Source of the DNA: Mycobacterium helveticum
Lineage (GTDB): Bacteria > Actinomycetota > Actinomycetes > Mycobacteriales > Mycobacteriaceae
Assembly: GCF_007714205.1 (NCBI RefSeq)
Contig: NZ_VMQU01000002.1
Span: 1 to 64,000 of the forward strand
Length of the DNA stretch: 64,000 bases
Reading direction: 5' to 3'
In this document: positions 51,766 to 62,521 of the stretch, piece by piece
Layout: every line of letters begins with the position of its first letter
Numbering within the stretch: position 1 is the first letter of the stretch
The notes under the pieces: model-generated
Database searches by the model: none
What the model saw: the letters and a program-made list of their open reading frames with translations, nothing else
Told to the model about the DNA's origin: nothing
Translations under genes and position numbers: made by a program

Positions 51766-53382
51766 CTACCGCGGGTCGACCGACTTCCCGGTGGCGGCAG
51801 CGTGGCCCGCGCGGTAACCGAAAACCATTGCCGGGCCGATGGTTCCGCCGGCACCGCCGTAGGCCCGCCCGGTCGCACCGGCCATGGCGTTGCCCGCGGC
51901 GAACAGCCCCGGTATCGGTTCCCCGCCGACGTGCAGGACGCGCCCGTCGTGATCGGTGCGCGGCCCGCCCTTGGTGCCCATCGCGCCGATGCTCACCGGC
52001 ACCGCATAGAAGGGGGCCCTGTCGATCGGGCCGAGGGTCTTGCCCGCCGGTGTCGTCGCGCTGTCGTCGCCCCAGTAGCCGTCGTACGCGCTGGAGCCGC
52101 GCCCGAAGTCGGGATCGGCGCCGGCGGCGACGTGACGGTTCCATCGCTCGAGGGTGCGGGTCAGGCCGTCGGCGTCGATGCCGGTCTTGGCGGCCAGCTC
52201 GGCGAGGTCCGCCGATTCGCAGAACCAGTCCGGGACCGGTTCGCCGGGGGCGATGCCCAGGAACCCGTACCGCTGCAAGTGGACCGAGTCGAACACCATC
52301 CATGCGCGGTCGTTGACGTATCCGTCGCGGGGGTCCAGGTACTGGAAGGCGCCGGCCATCGAGTTGTAGTCGGCGGCCTCGTTGACGAACCGGCGCCCGG
52401 AGGCGTTGACGATGATGCTCCGGGGCCGGGTCCGTTCCAGGCGAACGCTGCGGCTGCGGGGCTTGCCGTCGATGGTGTCGCCGGGAATCCGGACGATCGG
52501 CACCCACCACGCCTCGCCCATGTTGGCCAGGTCCGCGCCCTGAGCCATCGCCATGCGCAACCCGTCGCCGGTGTTGTTCGGCGGGGAGACCGCCCCGTGC
52601 ATCGGGCCGCGCAGAAAGGCTTGTGTCAGAGCGGGATCCCATTCGAAGCCGCCGGTGCCCAGCACGACCCCGTGGCGGGCGCGCACGCTGATCGTGCGGT
52701 CCGCCACGGCGACCCGCACTCCTGTGATCTCCCCGGTATCGGCGAGAAGCTCTTGCGCCCGCGCATTCGCATGCACCGGCACACCGGCGTCGAGCAACGC
52801 CTTGAGAAGACCCGCGATGAGTGCGGCGCCGGCGACGCACAGGTTGCCGGGTTGACCGTCCGCCGCCGCGTGCAGACGGGCCCGGGTCTCGGCGTCGAAT
52901 CCGACGTTGGAGAAGTCGTCCGGAAAGGCCGTGATCCTGGTGGCCCACCCGCCCAAACGGTCCAGGTCGTACGGCGTCGGGATGAGCGAGCGGCCGCCGG
53001 TCGGTCGCCCGCCCGGCAGCTCCGGCCGGTAGTCGGGGAATCCGGTCGCGACCTCGAAACGCACGTCGCTGTGTGCCTCGACGAAGTCGAGCATCGCGGG
53101 GCCGGTCCGCACGAAGGTCTCGACCAGCGCGTCGTCCATCGCCCCGTGGGACTGCGCCCGCAGGTAGCGCAGCGCATCGGTGGGCGTCAATTCTCCGTCG
53201 GTGCAACGGTTATGGGCGGGGATCCACACGACGCCGCCCGACACGGCGGTGGTGCCGCCGACGGTCGGGGCCTTCTCGAAGACCTCCACCGAGGCGCCGG
53301 CTACTGCCGCCGCCAGTGCCGCCGTGAGCGCGGCGGCGCCGCTGCCGAGCACGACAACATCGACCTCATGGTCCCAGGACAT
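51766..53382 (-). CDS. KstD-like FAD-dependent dehydrogenase
   Basis: This 538-residue flavoprotein of the fumarate-reductase/3-ketosteroid-delta1-dehydrogenase family has dinucleotide fold VVVLGSGAAALTAALAAAVAG, KAPTVGGTTAVSGGVVWIP and the C-terminal FAD motif GLFAAGNAMAGATGRAYGGAGGTIGPA (quoted in part: GRAYGGAGGTIGPA). The AYGG segment is in the place of the KstD active-site Tyr/Gly region. Such enzymes introduce double bonds next to a ketone. It lies 12 bp downstream of the IclR gene on the same strand. A second member of the family is at 57640. Confidence 0.85.
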   Translation of the reverse strand: MSWDHEVDVVVLGSGAAALTAALAAAVAGASVEVFEKAPTVGGTTAVSGGVVWIPAHNRCTDGELTPTDALRYLRAQSHGAMDDALVETFVRTGPAMLDFVEAHSDVRFEVATGFPDYRPELPGGRPTGGRSLIPTPYDLDRLGGWATRITAFPDDFSNVGFDAETRARLHAAADGQPGNLCVAGAALIAGLLKALLDAGVPVHANARAQELLADTGEITGVRVAVADRTISVRARHGVVLGTGGFEWDPALTQAFLRGPMHGAVSPPNNTGDGLRMAMAQGADLANMGEAWWVPIVRIPGDTIDGKPRSRSVRLERTRPRSIIVNASGRRFVNEAADYNSMAGAFQYLDPRDGYVNDRAWMVFDSVHLQRYGFLGIAPGEPVPDWFCESADLAELAAKTGIDADGLTRTLERWNRHVAAGADPDFGRGSSAYDGYWGDDSATTPAGKTLGPIDRAPFYAVPVSIGAMGTKGGPRTDHDGRVLHVGGEPIPGLFAAGNAMAGATGRAYGGAGGTIGPAMVFGYRAGHAAATGKSVDPR

Positions 53383-53394
53383 GGACGCATCCCT

Positions 53395-54072
53395 TCAGCT
53401 CAGTACCTCGGACAACTGCTTGGCGGCGGTGATGACCGCTTCCCTGCCGCGCATCACGACGTCTTCCCGGTGGGAGATGAGGTTGATGCAGGTCGGCGGG
53501 GAGGGGGCGGGGCGGCGCAGCGCCACCGCCAAACCATAGGTGTTGGGCTCGATTTCGCCGTACGTCGTCACCCACCCGCGCTCCCGGGCGCGGGCGACCA
53601 GATCGCGTTCCCCCGGGCGCGGCGGCATGCTCGCGAGCAGGGCGATGCCCGCGGCGCCCCGGTCCAGCGGGTAGCGGCTGCCCTCGTGGAACGAAAGTTG
53701 GTAGGCGACATGGCTCGGCACGATCACCGCGACCGCCACCTGCTGATCGCCCTCGGCGATGAGCAGCGACACGGTGGTGCCCAGGTCGTCGGCCAGCGCG
53801 CGCAGCGTCGGCAGGCAGAGTTGGCGCACGTTGCGGTCGAAGGACGCGCCGAGGGCCGCGAGCCCGGCCGCGGGCCGGTAACGCCCGTCATCCCCCTTGG
53901 CCACCAGGCGGAATTGGGCCAGCGTCGACAGCAGCCGGTAGGCGATGGTGCGGTGCACCCCGATCTGGTCGGCGAGCTGTTGCACCGTCAGCCCGCCCGG
54001 GGAGTCGGCCACCAGCTGCAGCGCGGTCAGTCCCCGGGCCAGTGTCTGAGAACCCGTCCCGGAACCCGTCAC
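53395..54072 (-). CDS. IclR-family transcriptional regulator
   Basis: This 225-residue IclR regulator has the N-terminal winged HTH SPGGLTVQQLADQIGVHRTIAYRLLSTL (residues about 24-50, shown in part as VQQLADQIGVHRTIAYRLL) and the C-terminal effector domain with VSLLIAEGDQQVAVAV and HEGSRYPLDRGAAGIALLA. IclR proteins commonly control aromatic catabolism, including mhp operons (MhpR). It diverges from the MhpC/MhpA/MhpB-like operon, and a palindrome lies in the 127 bp between them. It is therefore the likely pathway regulator. Confidence 0.9.
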   Translation of the reverse strand: MTGSGTGSQTLARGLTALQLVADSPGGLTVQQLADQIGVHRTIAYRLLSTLAQFRLVAKGDDGRYRPAAGLAALGASFDRNVRQLCLPTLRALADDLGTTVSLLIAEGDQQVAVAVIVPSHVAYQLSFHEGSRYPLDRGAAGIALLASMPPRPGERDLVARARERGWVTTYGEIEPNTYGLAVALRRPAPSPPTCINLISHREDVVMRGREAVITAAKQLSEVLS

Positions 54073-54115
54073 AGCCTTGACAGATCCGGACGCGAGAGCG
54101 AAGCTTTATATATAA

Positions 54116-54131
54116 CGCACATCAGTGTGCG
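54116..54131. promoter_or_regulatory. Palindrome in the IclR/mhp-type divergent promoter
   Basis: CGCACA-TCAG-TGTGCG is a perfect inverted repeat within an AT-rich intergenic region. A second short repeat, TCGC-ATTG-GCGA, follows about 20 bp later. The position between a regulator gene and its presumed target operon suggests the IclR operator. Confidence 0.55.
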
Positions 54132-54199
54132 ATATTAGCACATCGCATTGGCGATATGCGAGAACGAGATTTCCCACCGTCTGAGGCCGGAGAGGAACC

Positions 54200-55063
54200 G
54201 TGGCGGAGTTCGAGAGCATATGGAGCGATCTCCAGGGCGTCCCGTTCGAGCAGGGTTACCTCGACGCGCAGGGAGTGCGCACCCGCTATCTGCGGGCCGG
54301 CGACCCGGGCATGCCGGTGCTGATGCTGCTGCACGGGTCGGGCGGCCACGCCGAGGCCTACGTCCGCAACCTGGGGGCGCACGCGGAGCACTTCTGGACC
54401 TGGTCGATCGACATGCTGGGCCACGGCTACACCGACAAGCCGGGGCACCCGCTGGAAGTGGCCCACTACGTCGAGCACCTGATCGCGGTGTTGGGCGCCA
54501 TCGGCGCCGAACGTGCCTGCCTGAGCGGTGAGTCGCTCGGGGGCTGGGTGGCGGCCCGCGCGGCCGCCGACCATCCCGACGTCGTGGACCGACTGGTGCT
54601 CAACACCGCCGGCGGCTCCCAGGCCGACCCGCAGGTGATGCGCCGGATCGTCACGCTGTCCATGGCGGCCGCCGAGAACCCGAGCTGGGAAACCGTGCAG
54701 GCGCGGATCAAATGGCTGATGGCCGACAAGTCCAAGGATTACGACGACCTGGTCGCCAGTCGCCAAAGGGTATATCGGCAACCGGGATTCGTCGACGCCA
54801 TGCGCGGCATCATGGCGCTGCAGGACCCCGAGATCCGGGCGCGCAACATCCTCGGCCCGACCGAATACGGTTCGATCGCCGCGCCGACGCTGGTGCTGTG
54901 GACCAGTGACGACCCGACCGCCGACGTGACCGAGGGGCGGCGCATCGCGTCGATGATCCCCGGTGCGCGCTTCGAGCTGATGCCCGGCTGCGGTCACTGG
55001 CCCCAGTACGAGGACCCCAAGACGTTCAACCGCCTGCACCTCGATTTCCTGCTGGGGCGGTGA
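54200..55063 (+). CDS. MhpC/HsaD-like C-C bond hydrolase
   Basis: This 287-residue alpha/beta hydrolase of the meta-cleavage product hydrolase type starts at GTG 54200. [16 protein letters not shown] is the oxyanion region, [11 protein letters not shown] follows, [10 protein letters not shown] is the nucleophile elbow (SxSxGG form typical of MhpC/BphD), and [11 protein letters not shown] contains the catalytic His. It would split the ring-fission product made by the extradiol dioxygenase two genes downstream. It is first in a tightly overlapping operon (GTGA overlap with the next gene). Confidence 0.85.
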   Translation: MAEFESIWSDLQGVPFEQGYLDAQGVRTRYLRAGDPGMPVLMLLHGSGGHAEAYVRNLGAHAEHFWTWSIDMLGHGYTDKPGHPLEVAHYVEHLIAVLGAIGAERACLSGESLGGWVAARAAADHPDVVDRLVLNTAGGSQADPQVMRRIVTLSMAAAENPSWETVQARIKWLMADKSKDYDDLVASRQRVYRQPGFVDAMRGIMALQDPEIRARNILGPTEYGSIAAPTLVLWTSDDPTADVTEGRRIASMIPGARFELMPGCGHWPQYEDPKTFNRLHLDFLLGR

Positions 55064-56778
55064 TGGGCGGCGCGACGCACGATACGGACTTCGACGTGGT
55101 CGTGGTCGGCGCGGGGCCGGTCGGCCTGACGCTGGCCAACATCCTTGGCCTGCAGGGAGTCCACACGTTGGTGGTTGACGAACGGGACAGCCTCATCGAC
55201 TACCCCCGAGGCGTCGGGCTGGACGACGAGGGGCTGCGCACCTTCCAGTCGCTCGGCCTGGTCGACCGCGTCCTGCCGCACACCGTGCCGAACCAGATCC
55301 TCCGCTTCGTCGACGCCAAGCGCCGGGTCCTCGCCGAGATGGCGCCGCCCGACGCGCGATTCGGATGGCCGAAGCGCAACGGGTTCGTGCAGCCCCTCGT
55401 CGATGCCGAATTGCTGCGTGGGCTCGACAGATTCGAGCATATCGCGGTGTGGTGGCAACGGCCCATGACGGAGTGCCGGCAAGACGCCGACGCGGTCACC
55501 GTCGAGCTGGGCGGGGAGGCGCACCATGACGGCGGCAGATCCAGCGTGCGGGCGCGTTACCTCGTCGGCTGCGACGGCGGCCGCAGCGCGACGCGCCGCA
55601 TGATGGGGGTTTCCTTCGACGGCACGACGTCGTCGACGCGGTGGCTGGTCGTCGACATCGCCAACGACCCGCTGGGCCAACCGAACAGCGAGGTTGGCGC
55701 CGACCCCGAACGCCCGTACGCCTCGATCTCGATCGCGCACGGAATCCGCCGATTCGAGTTCATGATTCACGAAGACGAGTCCGACGAACAGGCCGAGGAT
55801 CCGGCGTTCCTGACGCGGATGCTGGCACGCATGGTGCCCCACCCCGACCGCGTGGACGTGATCCGCCGCCGCGTGTACACCCATCACTCCCGCATCGCCG
55901 GCGCGTTCCGCGAGGGCCGGCTGCTGTTGGCCGGAGACGCCGCGCACCTGATGCCGGTCTGGCAGGGACAGGGCTACAACAGCGGAATCCGCGACGCGTT
56001 CAATCTGGGCTGGAAACTCGCGGCGGTGGTGCGCGGCCTGGCCGACGACAAATTGCTGGACACCTATGACGTCGAGCGCCGCAAGCACGCGCGCGCGATG
56101 ATCGACCTGTCCACCATGGTCGGTCGCGCCATCTCGCCGACCAACCGCCGGGTGGCCGGCGTGCGGGACCTGGTGGTGCGATCGGCGTCGGTCGTGCCCA
56201 CGCTGAAGCGGTACGTGCTGGAGATGCGGTTCAAGCCGATGCCGCGTTACGACCAGGGCGCGGTCGTGCATTCCGGACCCGCCCGCGCCGACTCTCCGGT
56301 CGGCACCCTGTTCATCCAGCCCCGGGTCGACACCCGCAGCCGCCACGATGTCCTGCTGGACGACGTGCTGGGCACATGGTTCGCCGTGCTGTGCTGGAAC
56401 AACAACCCCCGCAAGATCCTCGGTGAGACCGCGTTCGCCCACTGGAAGGCCTTGGGCGCATGCTTTTTCGCCCTTCGCCCCGTGACCCAGCTGCACTGGG
56501 AGGGGCACGACGATCCCGATGTCGTGGTCGTCGGAGACCGCAGCGGCGGACTCAAGTCCTGGTTCGACACCCATGAGGAATCGGTGTTGTTCCTGCGTCC
56601 CGATCGGTGCATCGCCGCGGCCTGCATCGCACAGCGGGCCCCCGAGCTGAGCGCCGCACTTCTCGACGTCCTCACCCTCACGCCGGGAGGGGGTGATGTT
56701 CACCATGACGCTGGCTCTGTGCTGTATGTCGCACAGCCCGCTGCTGAATCTTCCGGGACCGTCGCAGGCCCTGCTTGA
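55060..56778 (+). CDS. mhpA: MhpA-like FAD monooxygenase (aromatic hydroxylase)
   Basis: This 572-residue class A flavoprotein hydroxylase has the Rossmann start [21 protein letters not shown] (shown in part: [17 protein letters not shown]), [10 protein letters not shown] as DG motif, and [35 protein letters not shown], the GD motif with the NSG.RD block typical of MhpA (shown in part: [19 protein letters not shown]). MhpA hydroxylates 3-(3-hydroxyphenyl)propanoate-type phenols to catechols. The substrate here may be larger. It overlaps the dioxygenase gene by more than 70 bp. Confidence 0.86.
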   Translation: MMGGATHDTDFDVVVVGAGPVGLTLANILGLQGVHTLVVDERDSLIDYPRGVGLDDEGLRTFQSLGLVDRVLPHTVPNQILRFVDAKRRVLAEMAPPDARFGWPKRNGFVQPLVDAELLRGLDRFEHIAVWWQRPMTECRQDADAVTVELGGEAHHDGGRSSVRARYLVGCDGGRSATRRMMGVSFDGTTSSTRWLVVDIANDPLGQPNSEVGADPERPYASISIAHGIRRFEFMIHEDESDEQAEDPAFLTRMLARMVPHPDRVDVIRRRVYTHHSRIAGAFREGRLLLAGDAAHLMPVWQGQGYNSGIRDAFNLGWKLAAVVRGLADDKLLDTYDVERRKHARAMIDLSTMVGRAISPTNRRVAGVRDLVVRSASVVPTLKRYVLEMRFKPMPRYDQGAVVHSGPARADSPVGTLFIQPRVDTRSRHDVLLDDVLGTWFAVLCWNNNPRKILGETAFAHWKALGACFFALRPVTQLHWEGHDDPDVVVVGDRSGGLKSWFDTHEESVLFLRPDRCIAAACIAQRAPELSAALLDVLTLTPGGGDVHHDAGSVLYVAQPAAESSGTVAGPA

Positions 56779-57643
56779 CGACATCGACGGCGCCATCGCG
56801 CAGGCGCGGGCATTCGTCGACGAGTTCGACCCCGAGCTCGTCGTCATCTTCTCCCCGGACCACTACAACGGCTTCTTCTACAAGGTGATGCCGCCGTTCT
56901 GTATCGGCATGAGCGCCAACGGTGTCGGTGACTACGGCACCCACGCGGGCCCGCTGGACGTTCCCGACGGCCTGGCGTTCGACTGCGCCACGGCCGTCCT
57001 CGATGCGGGCGTCGACGTCGCGGTGTCGGCCAGCATGGACGTGGATCACGGCACCGTGCAGCCCCTGGAGAAGCTCTTCGGCGACGCGGTCGCACGCCCG
57101 GTGATACCGATCTTCGTCAACGGCATCGCCGTGCCGCTGGGGCCGTTGCACCGGTGCCGCGCACTCGGTGCGGCGGTCGGGTCCTTCCTGGCCGGCCTCG
57201 ACCGGCGGGTACTGGTGATGGGCTCCGGTGGGCTGTCCCACAGTCCTCCGGTGCCGGCGCTGGCGACCGCCTCGGCGGCGGTGCAGGAGCGCATCGTGCA
57301 CGGCCGCCCGATGACCACCGAGCAGCGGCAAGCCCGGCAGGCGGCCGTGATCGAGGCGGCGCGAGACTTCGCGGGTGGCGCGAGCGACCTGCAACCGCTC
57401 AACCCCGGGTGGGACCACCGCTTCCTCGACATCATCGACGGCGGAAAGCTCGCCGACCTCGACCGGTGGTCGAACTCGTTCGTCGCGCACGAAGGGGGCA
57501 GCTCGGCGCACGAGGTCAGGACGTGGGTGGCGGCGTTCGCCGCCCTGGAGGCCGTGGGCCCGTACCGGACCACCGTGCGCTACTACAAACCGGCTCCCGA
57601 ACTGATCGCCGGATTCGCCATCAGAACGGCGGTGCCGCAATGA
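56705..57643 (+). CDS. mhpB: MhpB-like extradiol ring-cleavage dioxygenase (LigB type)
   Basis: This class III (LigB-type) extradiol dioxygenase, about 312 residues, matches E. coli MhpB closely at the start ([10 protein letters not shown]) and in [20 protein letters not shown]; its iron ligands are expected in [10 protein letters not shown] and the [10 protein letters not shown] region. ATG 56705 gives the MhpB-like N-terminus and suits the GGAGGGGG box; GTG 56693 and ATG 56696 are alternatives. It opens a catechol ring next to the side chain, giving the substrate for the hydrolase upstream. The stop overlaps the next start (ATGA). Confidence 0.9.
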   Translation: MTLALCCMSHSPLLNLPGPSQALLDDIDGAIAQARAFVDEFDPELVVIFSPDHYNGFFYKVMPPFCIGMSANGVGDYGTHAGPLDVPDGLAFDCATAVLDAGVDVAVSASMDVDHGTVQPLEKLFGDAVARPVIPIFVNGIAVPLGPLHRCRALGAAVGSFLAGLDRRVLVMGSGGLSHSPPVPALATASAAVQERIVHGRPMTTEQRQARQAAVIEAARDFAGGASDLQPLNPGWDHRFLDIIDGGKLADLDRWSNSFVAHEGGSSAHEVRTWVAAFAALEAVGPYRTTVRYYKPAPELIAGFAIRTAVPQ

Positions 57644-59388
57644 CCGCCCCGTCACCGGAAGGCTTCGACCGGGAGGTCGACGTGCTCGTCGTCGGGTCCG
57701 GCGGCGGTGGCATGACGGCCGCGTTGACCGCGCACGCGTCCGGCCTGGACGCACTGGTGATCGAAAAGTCCTCCCGTTTCGGCGGTTCCACCGCGCTGTC
57801 CGGGGGCGGGATCTGGGTGCCCGGCGCGCCGGCGCAACGCCGGGAGGGATACGCACCCCCGCCCGAGGGCGTCGTCGAGTACCTGCAGAAGATCACCGAT
57901 GACCTCGTCGCCGAGGCGCGGATACGCCAGTACGTCGACTCGGCGCCGCGGATGCTGGAATTCCTCGAAAATCTCTCCGGATGGCTCGAGTTCGTCTGGA
58001 AGCCGGGCTATGCCGACTACTACCCGGAACTGCCCGGCGGCTCCAAACTCGGCAGCACCATCAACGTCCCCCCCATCGACCTGAGAAAACTGGGGCCCGA
58101 CGAGCAGACCCTGCTGCAGCCGCTGGCGCTCGCCCCCAAGGGGATTTGGCTGGGCCCCAGGGAGCTTCGCTCCTTTTACCGGGTAAGGCAGTCCTGGGCG
58201 GGAAAAGCCGTGCTGCTCAAACTGATCACGCGCATGGTCCGCGCGCGGGTCCTCGGCGAACGGATCGCGGCGATCGGTCAATCCCTGGCGGCCCGGCTGC
58301 GGCTGGCGCTGCGCGACAGCGGGATACCGCTGTGGCTGGACTCGCCGATGGTGGAGTTGCTCACCGACGCCGACGGGACGGTTACCGGCGCGCTGGTGGA
58401 GCGGGCCGGGACCCGGCAGCGGATCGGCGCGCGGCGGGGAGTCATTCTGGCGTCCGGGGGCTTCGACCACGACCTCGCCTGGCGCAAGGAACAACTCCCG
58501 GTGATCGACCAGGATTGGAGTTTCGGCAACCCCGCGGCCATGGGCGACGGCATCCGCGCGGGCCAAAAAGTGGGCGCGGCAACCGATTTGCTCGACGAGG
58601 CCTGGTGGTTCCCGGCGATCCAATGGCCGGACGGGCGCATGCAATTCATGCTCAACGAACGGATGATGCCTGCGCAGTTCATCGTCAACGGGGCGGGGAA
58701 GCGCTTCATCAACGAGGCGGCGCCCTACATGGACTTCGGTCATGCGATGATCGACGGCCAGAGGTCCGGGGTCACCCACATCCCCTGCTGGCTCATCACC
58801 GACCACAGGTCGTGGAACCGCTACGTCGTCGGCGGCCACCTGCCGATCCCCAGGATCCCCGGCGCACCGGTGCCCACCGGGCGCAGGATTCCGGCGGCCT
58901 GGCTGGAATCGGGCGTCGTCAAAGCCGCGACGGATTGGGCGGACCTGGCGGCCAAGATCGGCGTCCCGGCAACCGAACTCGCGGAAACGGCGCGCCGATT
59001 CAACGAACTCGCGCGCCGGAGCCACGACGACGATTTCCACCGCGGCGACAGCGTGTACGACAACTACTACGGTGACCCCACCCTGCCCAACCCCAACCTG
59101 TATCCGCTCGGGGATCCGCCGTACTACGCGTTTCGGATCGTGCTGGGCGACCTGGGGACCTCAGGTGGGCTGCGGGTCGACGAACACGCCCGGGTCCTGC
59201 GGCCGGACGGCACCGTCGTGCGCGGGCTGTACGCGGTGGGCAACACCTCCGCGCCAGTCATGGGCCGCAGCTACGCCGGCGCCGGCGCGACCATCGGCCC
59301 GGCCATGACATTCGGCTTCGTCGCCGCGAAACACTGCGCCGCGCAGGGTTCGAGCGAACCATCAAATCTCATAGGAGGTAATGGATGA
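57640..59388 (+). CDS. KstD-like FAD-dependent dehydrogenase
   Basis: This 582-residue flavoprotein of the 3-ketosteroid-delta1-dehydrogenase family has [56 protein letters not shown] and the C-terminal [27 protein letters not shown] (shown in part: [15 protein letters not shown]). It closely resembles mycobacterial KstD homologues in length and motif order. In a ring-catabolic operon it could aromatise a cyclohexenone-type ring before hydroxylation. It is translationally coupled on both sides by 4-bp overlaps. Confidence 0.86.
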   Translation: MTAPSPEGFDREVDVLVVGSGGGGMTAALTAHASGLDALVIEKSSRFGGSTALSGGGIWVPGAPAQRREGYAPPPEGVVEYLQKITDDLVAEARIRQYVDSAPRMLEFLENLSGWLEFVWKPGYADYYPELPGGSKLGSTINVPPIDLRKLGPDEQTLLQPLALAPKGIWLGPRELRSFYRVRQSWAGKAVLLKLITRMVRARVLGERIAAIGQSLAARLRLALRDSGIPLWLDSPMVELLTDADGTVTGALVERAGTRQRIGARRGVILASGGFDHDLAWRKEQLPVIDQDWSFGNPAAMGDGIRAGQKVGAATDLLDEAWWFPAIQWPDGRMQFMLNERMMPAQFIVNGAGKRFINEAAPYMDFGHAMIDGQRSGVTHIPCWLITDHRSWNRYVVGGHLPIPRIPGAPVPTGRRIPAAWLESGVVKAATDWADLAAKIGVPATELAETARRFNELARRSHDDDFHRGDSVYDNYYGDPTLPNPNLYPLGDPPYYAFRIVLGDLGTSGGLRVDEHARVLRPDGTVVRGLYAVGNTSAPVMGRSYAGAGATIGPAMTFGFVAAKHCAAQGSSEPSNLIGGNG

Positions 59389-60683
59389 AGATTTCACTGT
59401 TCTACGAGTTCGCCCTGCCGCGGCCCTGGGCGCCCGACGACGAGCGGGTCATGCTGCAGGACTGCCTGGACGAGGTCGAGGCCGCGGACAAGGCGGGATT
59501 CTCCACCGTCTGGCTCACCGAGCACCACTTCCTCGAGGAGTACTGCCACTCGACCGCGCCGGAGATCTTCCTGGCCGCCGCCAGCCAGCGGACCAAGAAC
59601 ATCCGCCTGGGATTCGGCATCATGCACCTGCTGCCCGCGGTCAATCACCCCGCCCGGGTGGCCGAACGCGTCGCCACCATCGACCTGCTCTCCAACGGGC
59701 GCGTCGAGTTCGGCACCGGGGAAGGGTCCTCCGTCGGTGAACTCGGCGGCTTCGACGTCGATCCCGCCGACAAACGCGCCCAGTGGGAGGAGTCCCTCGA
59801 GGTGGCGATCCGCTGCATGATCGAGGAGCCGTTCACGGGCTTCAAGGGTGAGCAGATCCAGATGCCGCCCCGCAACGTCATCCCCAAGCCGATGCAGAAG
59901 CCGCATCCCCCGGTATGGGTTGCCTGCACCCGGCCGGCCAGCGTGCAGATGGCGGCCCAAAAGTGCATCGGCGCACTCAGTTTCGCCTACACCGGTCCCG
60001 GGCCGCTCACCGAGCGGGTCCACGGCTACTACACGGAGTTCGAGGAGAACGGCGTGCCCATCACGCCGCAGATCAACCCGAACATCCTGGCCATCGGCGG
60101 CGACCTGTCGATGATGGTCGCCAAGACCGAGGAACAGGCGCTCGAGCGTCTCGGACAGGGCGGCGGCTTCTTCTCGTTCGGAATCATGCACTACTACCTG
60201 ACCGGGATGCATACTCCCGGGCGGACCGGGGTGTGGAAACGCTACCTCGAAGAGGTCGAGAAGGACCCGACGCTGGCCTACGGCCCCGGACGCGGCGCGA
60301 TCGGAACCCCCGCCATGGTACGGGAATTCCTGCGTGGCTACGAGCAGAGCGGCGTCGACGAGATCATCCTGCTGCTCAACCCGCGCAGCCACGAGGGCAC
60401 CATGGAGTCCATCGAGCTGATGGGCAAAGAAGTGCTGCCCGAGTTCATCGAGCGCGACGCCAGGGCGGTCGCCGACAAAGCCAAGCGTCTCGAGCCCGTC
60501 ATCGCGAAGGTTCAGGCGCGCCGGCCGGGGTCCAACGCACCGCAGTTCGACGAGACCTACGCCTTCGGTGGCCTGCCCACCGGTCGCGACAAGTTCACGG
60601 CCAGTGAGATCCCCGAGGCCATGGCGGAGATCAACGAGGGCCGCGTCCAGGCGGCGCAGCGCGCCAAGGAGCAGCGCAAGTGA
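59385..60683 (+). CDS. LLM-class monooxygenase/oxidoreductase
   Basis: This 432-residue luciferase-like protein from ATG 59385 sits behind a strong AGGAGG box. [39 protein letters not shown] and NGRVEFGTGEGSS are family features; the EHHF block resembles flavin-dependent alkanal-type monooxygenases more than the small F420 reductases. The long C-terminal helix (EIPEAMAEINEGRVQAAQRA) is characteristic of the group in mycobacterial catabolic clusters. A reduced-flavin supplier is not visible nearby. It would oxidise an intermediate of the operon's substrate. Confidence 0.85.
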   Translation: MKISLFYEFALPRPWAPDDERVMLQDCLDEVEAADKAGFSTVWLTEHHFLEEYCHSTAPEIFLAAASQRTKNIRLGFGIMHLLPAVNHPARVAERVATIDLLSNGRVEFGTGEGSSVGELGGFDVDPADKRAQWEESLEVAIRCMIEEPFTGFKGEQIQMPPRNVIPKPMQKPHPPVWVACTRPASVQMAAQKCIGALSFAYTGPGPLTERVHGYYTEFEENGVPITPQINPNILAIGGDLSMMVAKTEEQALERLGQGGGFFSFGIMHYYLTGMHTPGRTGVWKRYLEEVEKDPTLAYGPGRGAIGTPAMVREFLRGYEQSGVDEIILLLNPRSHEGTMESIELMGKEVLPEFIERDARAVADKAKRLEPVIAKVQARRPGSNAPQFDETYAFGGLPTGRDKFTASEIPEAMAEINEGRVQAAQRAKEQRK

Positions 60684-60702
60684 TCACGGAAGCCGACTGA
60701 GG

Positions 60703-61533
60703 TTGGCAGAGATCGACGGGCTGTGGCGCTACGACGGCCGCCGGGCGGTCGTGACCGGTTGCGCGTCGGGCATCGGCGAACACGTGGTGCGCCAGCTAGC
60801 CGAACTCGGGGCCGAGGTCATCGGGCTCGACAAACGGCGACCGGCCCTCGAAATCAACGAATTCCACGAGGTCGACCTCGCCGAGCCGGACTCGATCGAC
60901 CGGGCGGTGGCAAGTGTCGGCGGGCGGGTCGACGCGCTGTTCAACGTCGCCGGGGTGTCCTCGGGCATCGGTGACCCACCGCTGGTCGTCGCCATCAACT
61001 TCCTGGGCCTGCGGCATGTCACCGAGGCGCTGATCCCGCTGATGGGCGCGGGTTCGTCCATCGTGAGCGTGTCCTCGCTGGCCGCCGCGGGCTACCGGGA
61101 GCATCTGCGGTCGGTGGCACCGCTGCTGAACACCGCGACGATGCGGGAGGGCATCGACTGGTGTCGCGACCACCCCGACGAACTGGCCGGCGGGGGCTAC
61201 CGGTTGTCCAAGGAAGCGGTCATCCTGTACTCCATGCAAAGCGCCACCCGGCTCGGGGCCCTTGGCATCCGCATCAACTGCACCGGCCCGGGGGTCACCG
61301 AGACACCGATCCTCGATCAGCTGCGTGCGGCGTACGGGCAGGATTTCCTCGACGACATCCCCAAGCCGCTGGGGCGTGTCTCCGGGGCCGCCGAACAGGC
61401 CTCGGTGCTGCTGTTCCTGAACTGCCCTGCGGCGAGCTATATCTCGGGTCAGGTGGTGTGGGTCGACGGGGGGAACGTCGGTGCGGCGATCGCCCGCGAA
61501 CTCGAGGAAGGCCGTGCCCCGTGGCCGGCCTGA
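60703..61533 (+). CDS. Short-chain dehydrogenase/reductase (3alpha-HSD-like)
   Basis: This 276-residue SDR from TTG 60703 has cofactor loop VTGCASGIGEHVVRQ, FNVAGVSSGIG in place of NNAG, SVSSLAAAGYRE with the catalytic Ser, and YRLSK as YxxxK. The insertion before the Tyr (MREGIDWCRDHPDE) resembles 3alpha-hydroxysteroid dehydrogenases/carbonyl reductases. The cofactor is probably NAD, since an Asp (LDKRRP) follows beta2. It is in the catabolic operon, and the next gene overlaps by 13 bp. Confidence 0.87.
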   Translation: MAEIDGLWRYDGRRAVVTGCASGIGEHVVRQLAELGAEVIGLDKRRPALEINEFHEVDLAEPDSIDRAVASVGGRVDALFNVAGVSSGIGDPPLVVAINFLGLRHVTEALIPLMGAGSSIVSVSSLAAAGYREHLRSVAPLLNTATMREGIDWCRDHPDELAGGGYRLSKEAVILYSMQSATRLGALGIRINCTGPGVTETPILDQLRAAYGQDFLDDIPKPLGRVSGAAEQASVLLFLNCPAASYISGQVVWVDGGNVGAAIARELEEGRAPWPA

Positions 61534-62510
61534 GCGACTTCCGGCGGGTCGCCCGCGAGGTCTCCAACTGGGGCCGCTGGGGCGCCGACGACGAACTCGG
61601 CACGTTGAACTTCATCACCGCCGACAAGGTCGCACACGCCGCAAGCCTGGTCCGGCATGGGAAGGTGTTCCCGCTCGGCGTGGACTTCGGCTCGTCAGGA
61701 CCGCAGGGCGCCTTCCATTTTCGGCACAACCCCGTCCTGGTGATGACCGTCGACGGTGGAGACGCGAACACGCTGGCGCAGTACGGGCCCGGGTGGGGGC
61801 GAAACCCGACCGCCGAGCAGTTGGGCGGCTACTTTGCCGACAACCTGTTCCGCTTCAACGAAGACATGGTCATCATGCCGTTGCAGGCGGCCACCCAGTG
61901 GGATGCGCTGTCGCACGTCTACTACGAAGACAAGCTCTACAACGGTTTCGCGGCGGGCTCGGTGACCAGTATGGGTGCCTACCATTGCAGCATCGACAAG
62001 GTCGACGTCAAGGGCATCACCTCGCGGGGCGTGCTGTTGGACCTGGTGCGGCACCGGGGCGCGGAGGTCTTCCTCGAGCAGGGGGAGCCGATCACTGCCC
62101 AAGAACTCGACGACGTCGTCCGGGCGCAGGGCGTCACCATCGAACGCGGTGACATCGTCTTGATTCGAACCGGTTGGTGGACAAGGTTTCTGCAGACCGG
62201 CAACAAGACGGAGCCGTTCTCGGGGCTGCACTGGCGCTGCGCCTCGTGGCTGCACGACCACGAGGTCGCGGCGGTCGCCTCCGACAACCTGCAGGTCGAG
62301 GACCCCGTTCCCGATGTCGAGGGCGCATTCCTGCCCTTGCACCTGCTGTGCCTGCGCGACATGGGGTGCATGTTCGGTGAGTACTGGGACCTGACGGCGC
62401 TGGCGGAAGACTGCGCCGCCGACGGCGTCTACGATTTCCAGCTTGTCGCGCCGCCGCTGAGATTCGTTGGCGCGGTGGGATCCCCGGTGAACCCGATCGC
62501 GATCAAGTAG
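61521..62510 (+). CDS. Cyclase-family (kynurenine formamidase-like) hydrolase
   Basis: This 329-residue PF04199-type metal-dependent hydrolase from GTG 61521 has WGADDELGTLNFITADKVA, the usual N-terminal signature, and AATQWDALSHVYYED, the variant of the HxGTHxDxPxH metal motif seen in large mycobacterial members. RGVLLDLVRHRG and ERGDIVLIRTGWW follow. Family members open amide, lactone or ring bonds with zinc or manganese. In this operon a lactone or ring hydrolase is likely; formamidase activity is not implied. Confidence 0.85.
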   Translation: MAGLSDFRRVAREVSNWGRWGADDELGTLNFITADKVAHAASLVRHGKVFPLGVDFGSSGPQGAFHFRHNPVLVMTVDGGDANTLAQYGPGWGRNPTAEQLGGYFADNLFRFNEDMVIMPLQAATQWDALSHVYYEDKLYNGFAAGSVTSMGAYHCSIDKVDVKGITSRGVLLDLVRHRGAEVFLEQGEPITAQELDDVVRAQGVTIERGDIVLIRTGWWTRFLQTGNKTEPFSGLHWRCASWLHDHEVAAVASDNLQVEDPVPDVEGAFLPLHLLCLRDMGCMFGEYWDLTALAEDCAADGVYDFQLVAPPLRFVGAVGSPVNPIAIK

Positions 62511-62521
62511 ACAAGGCGGCC

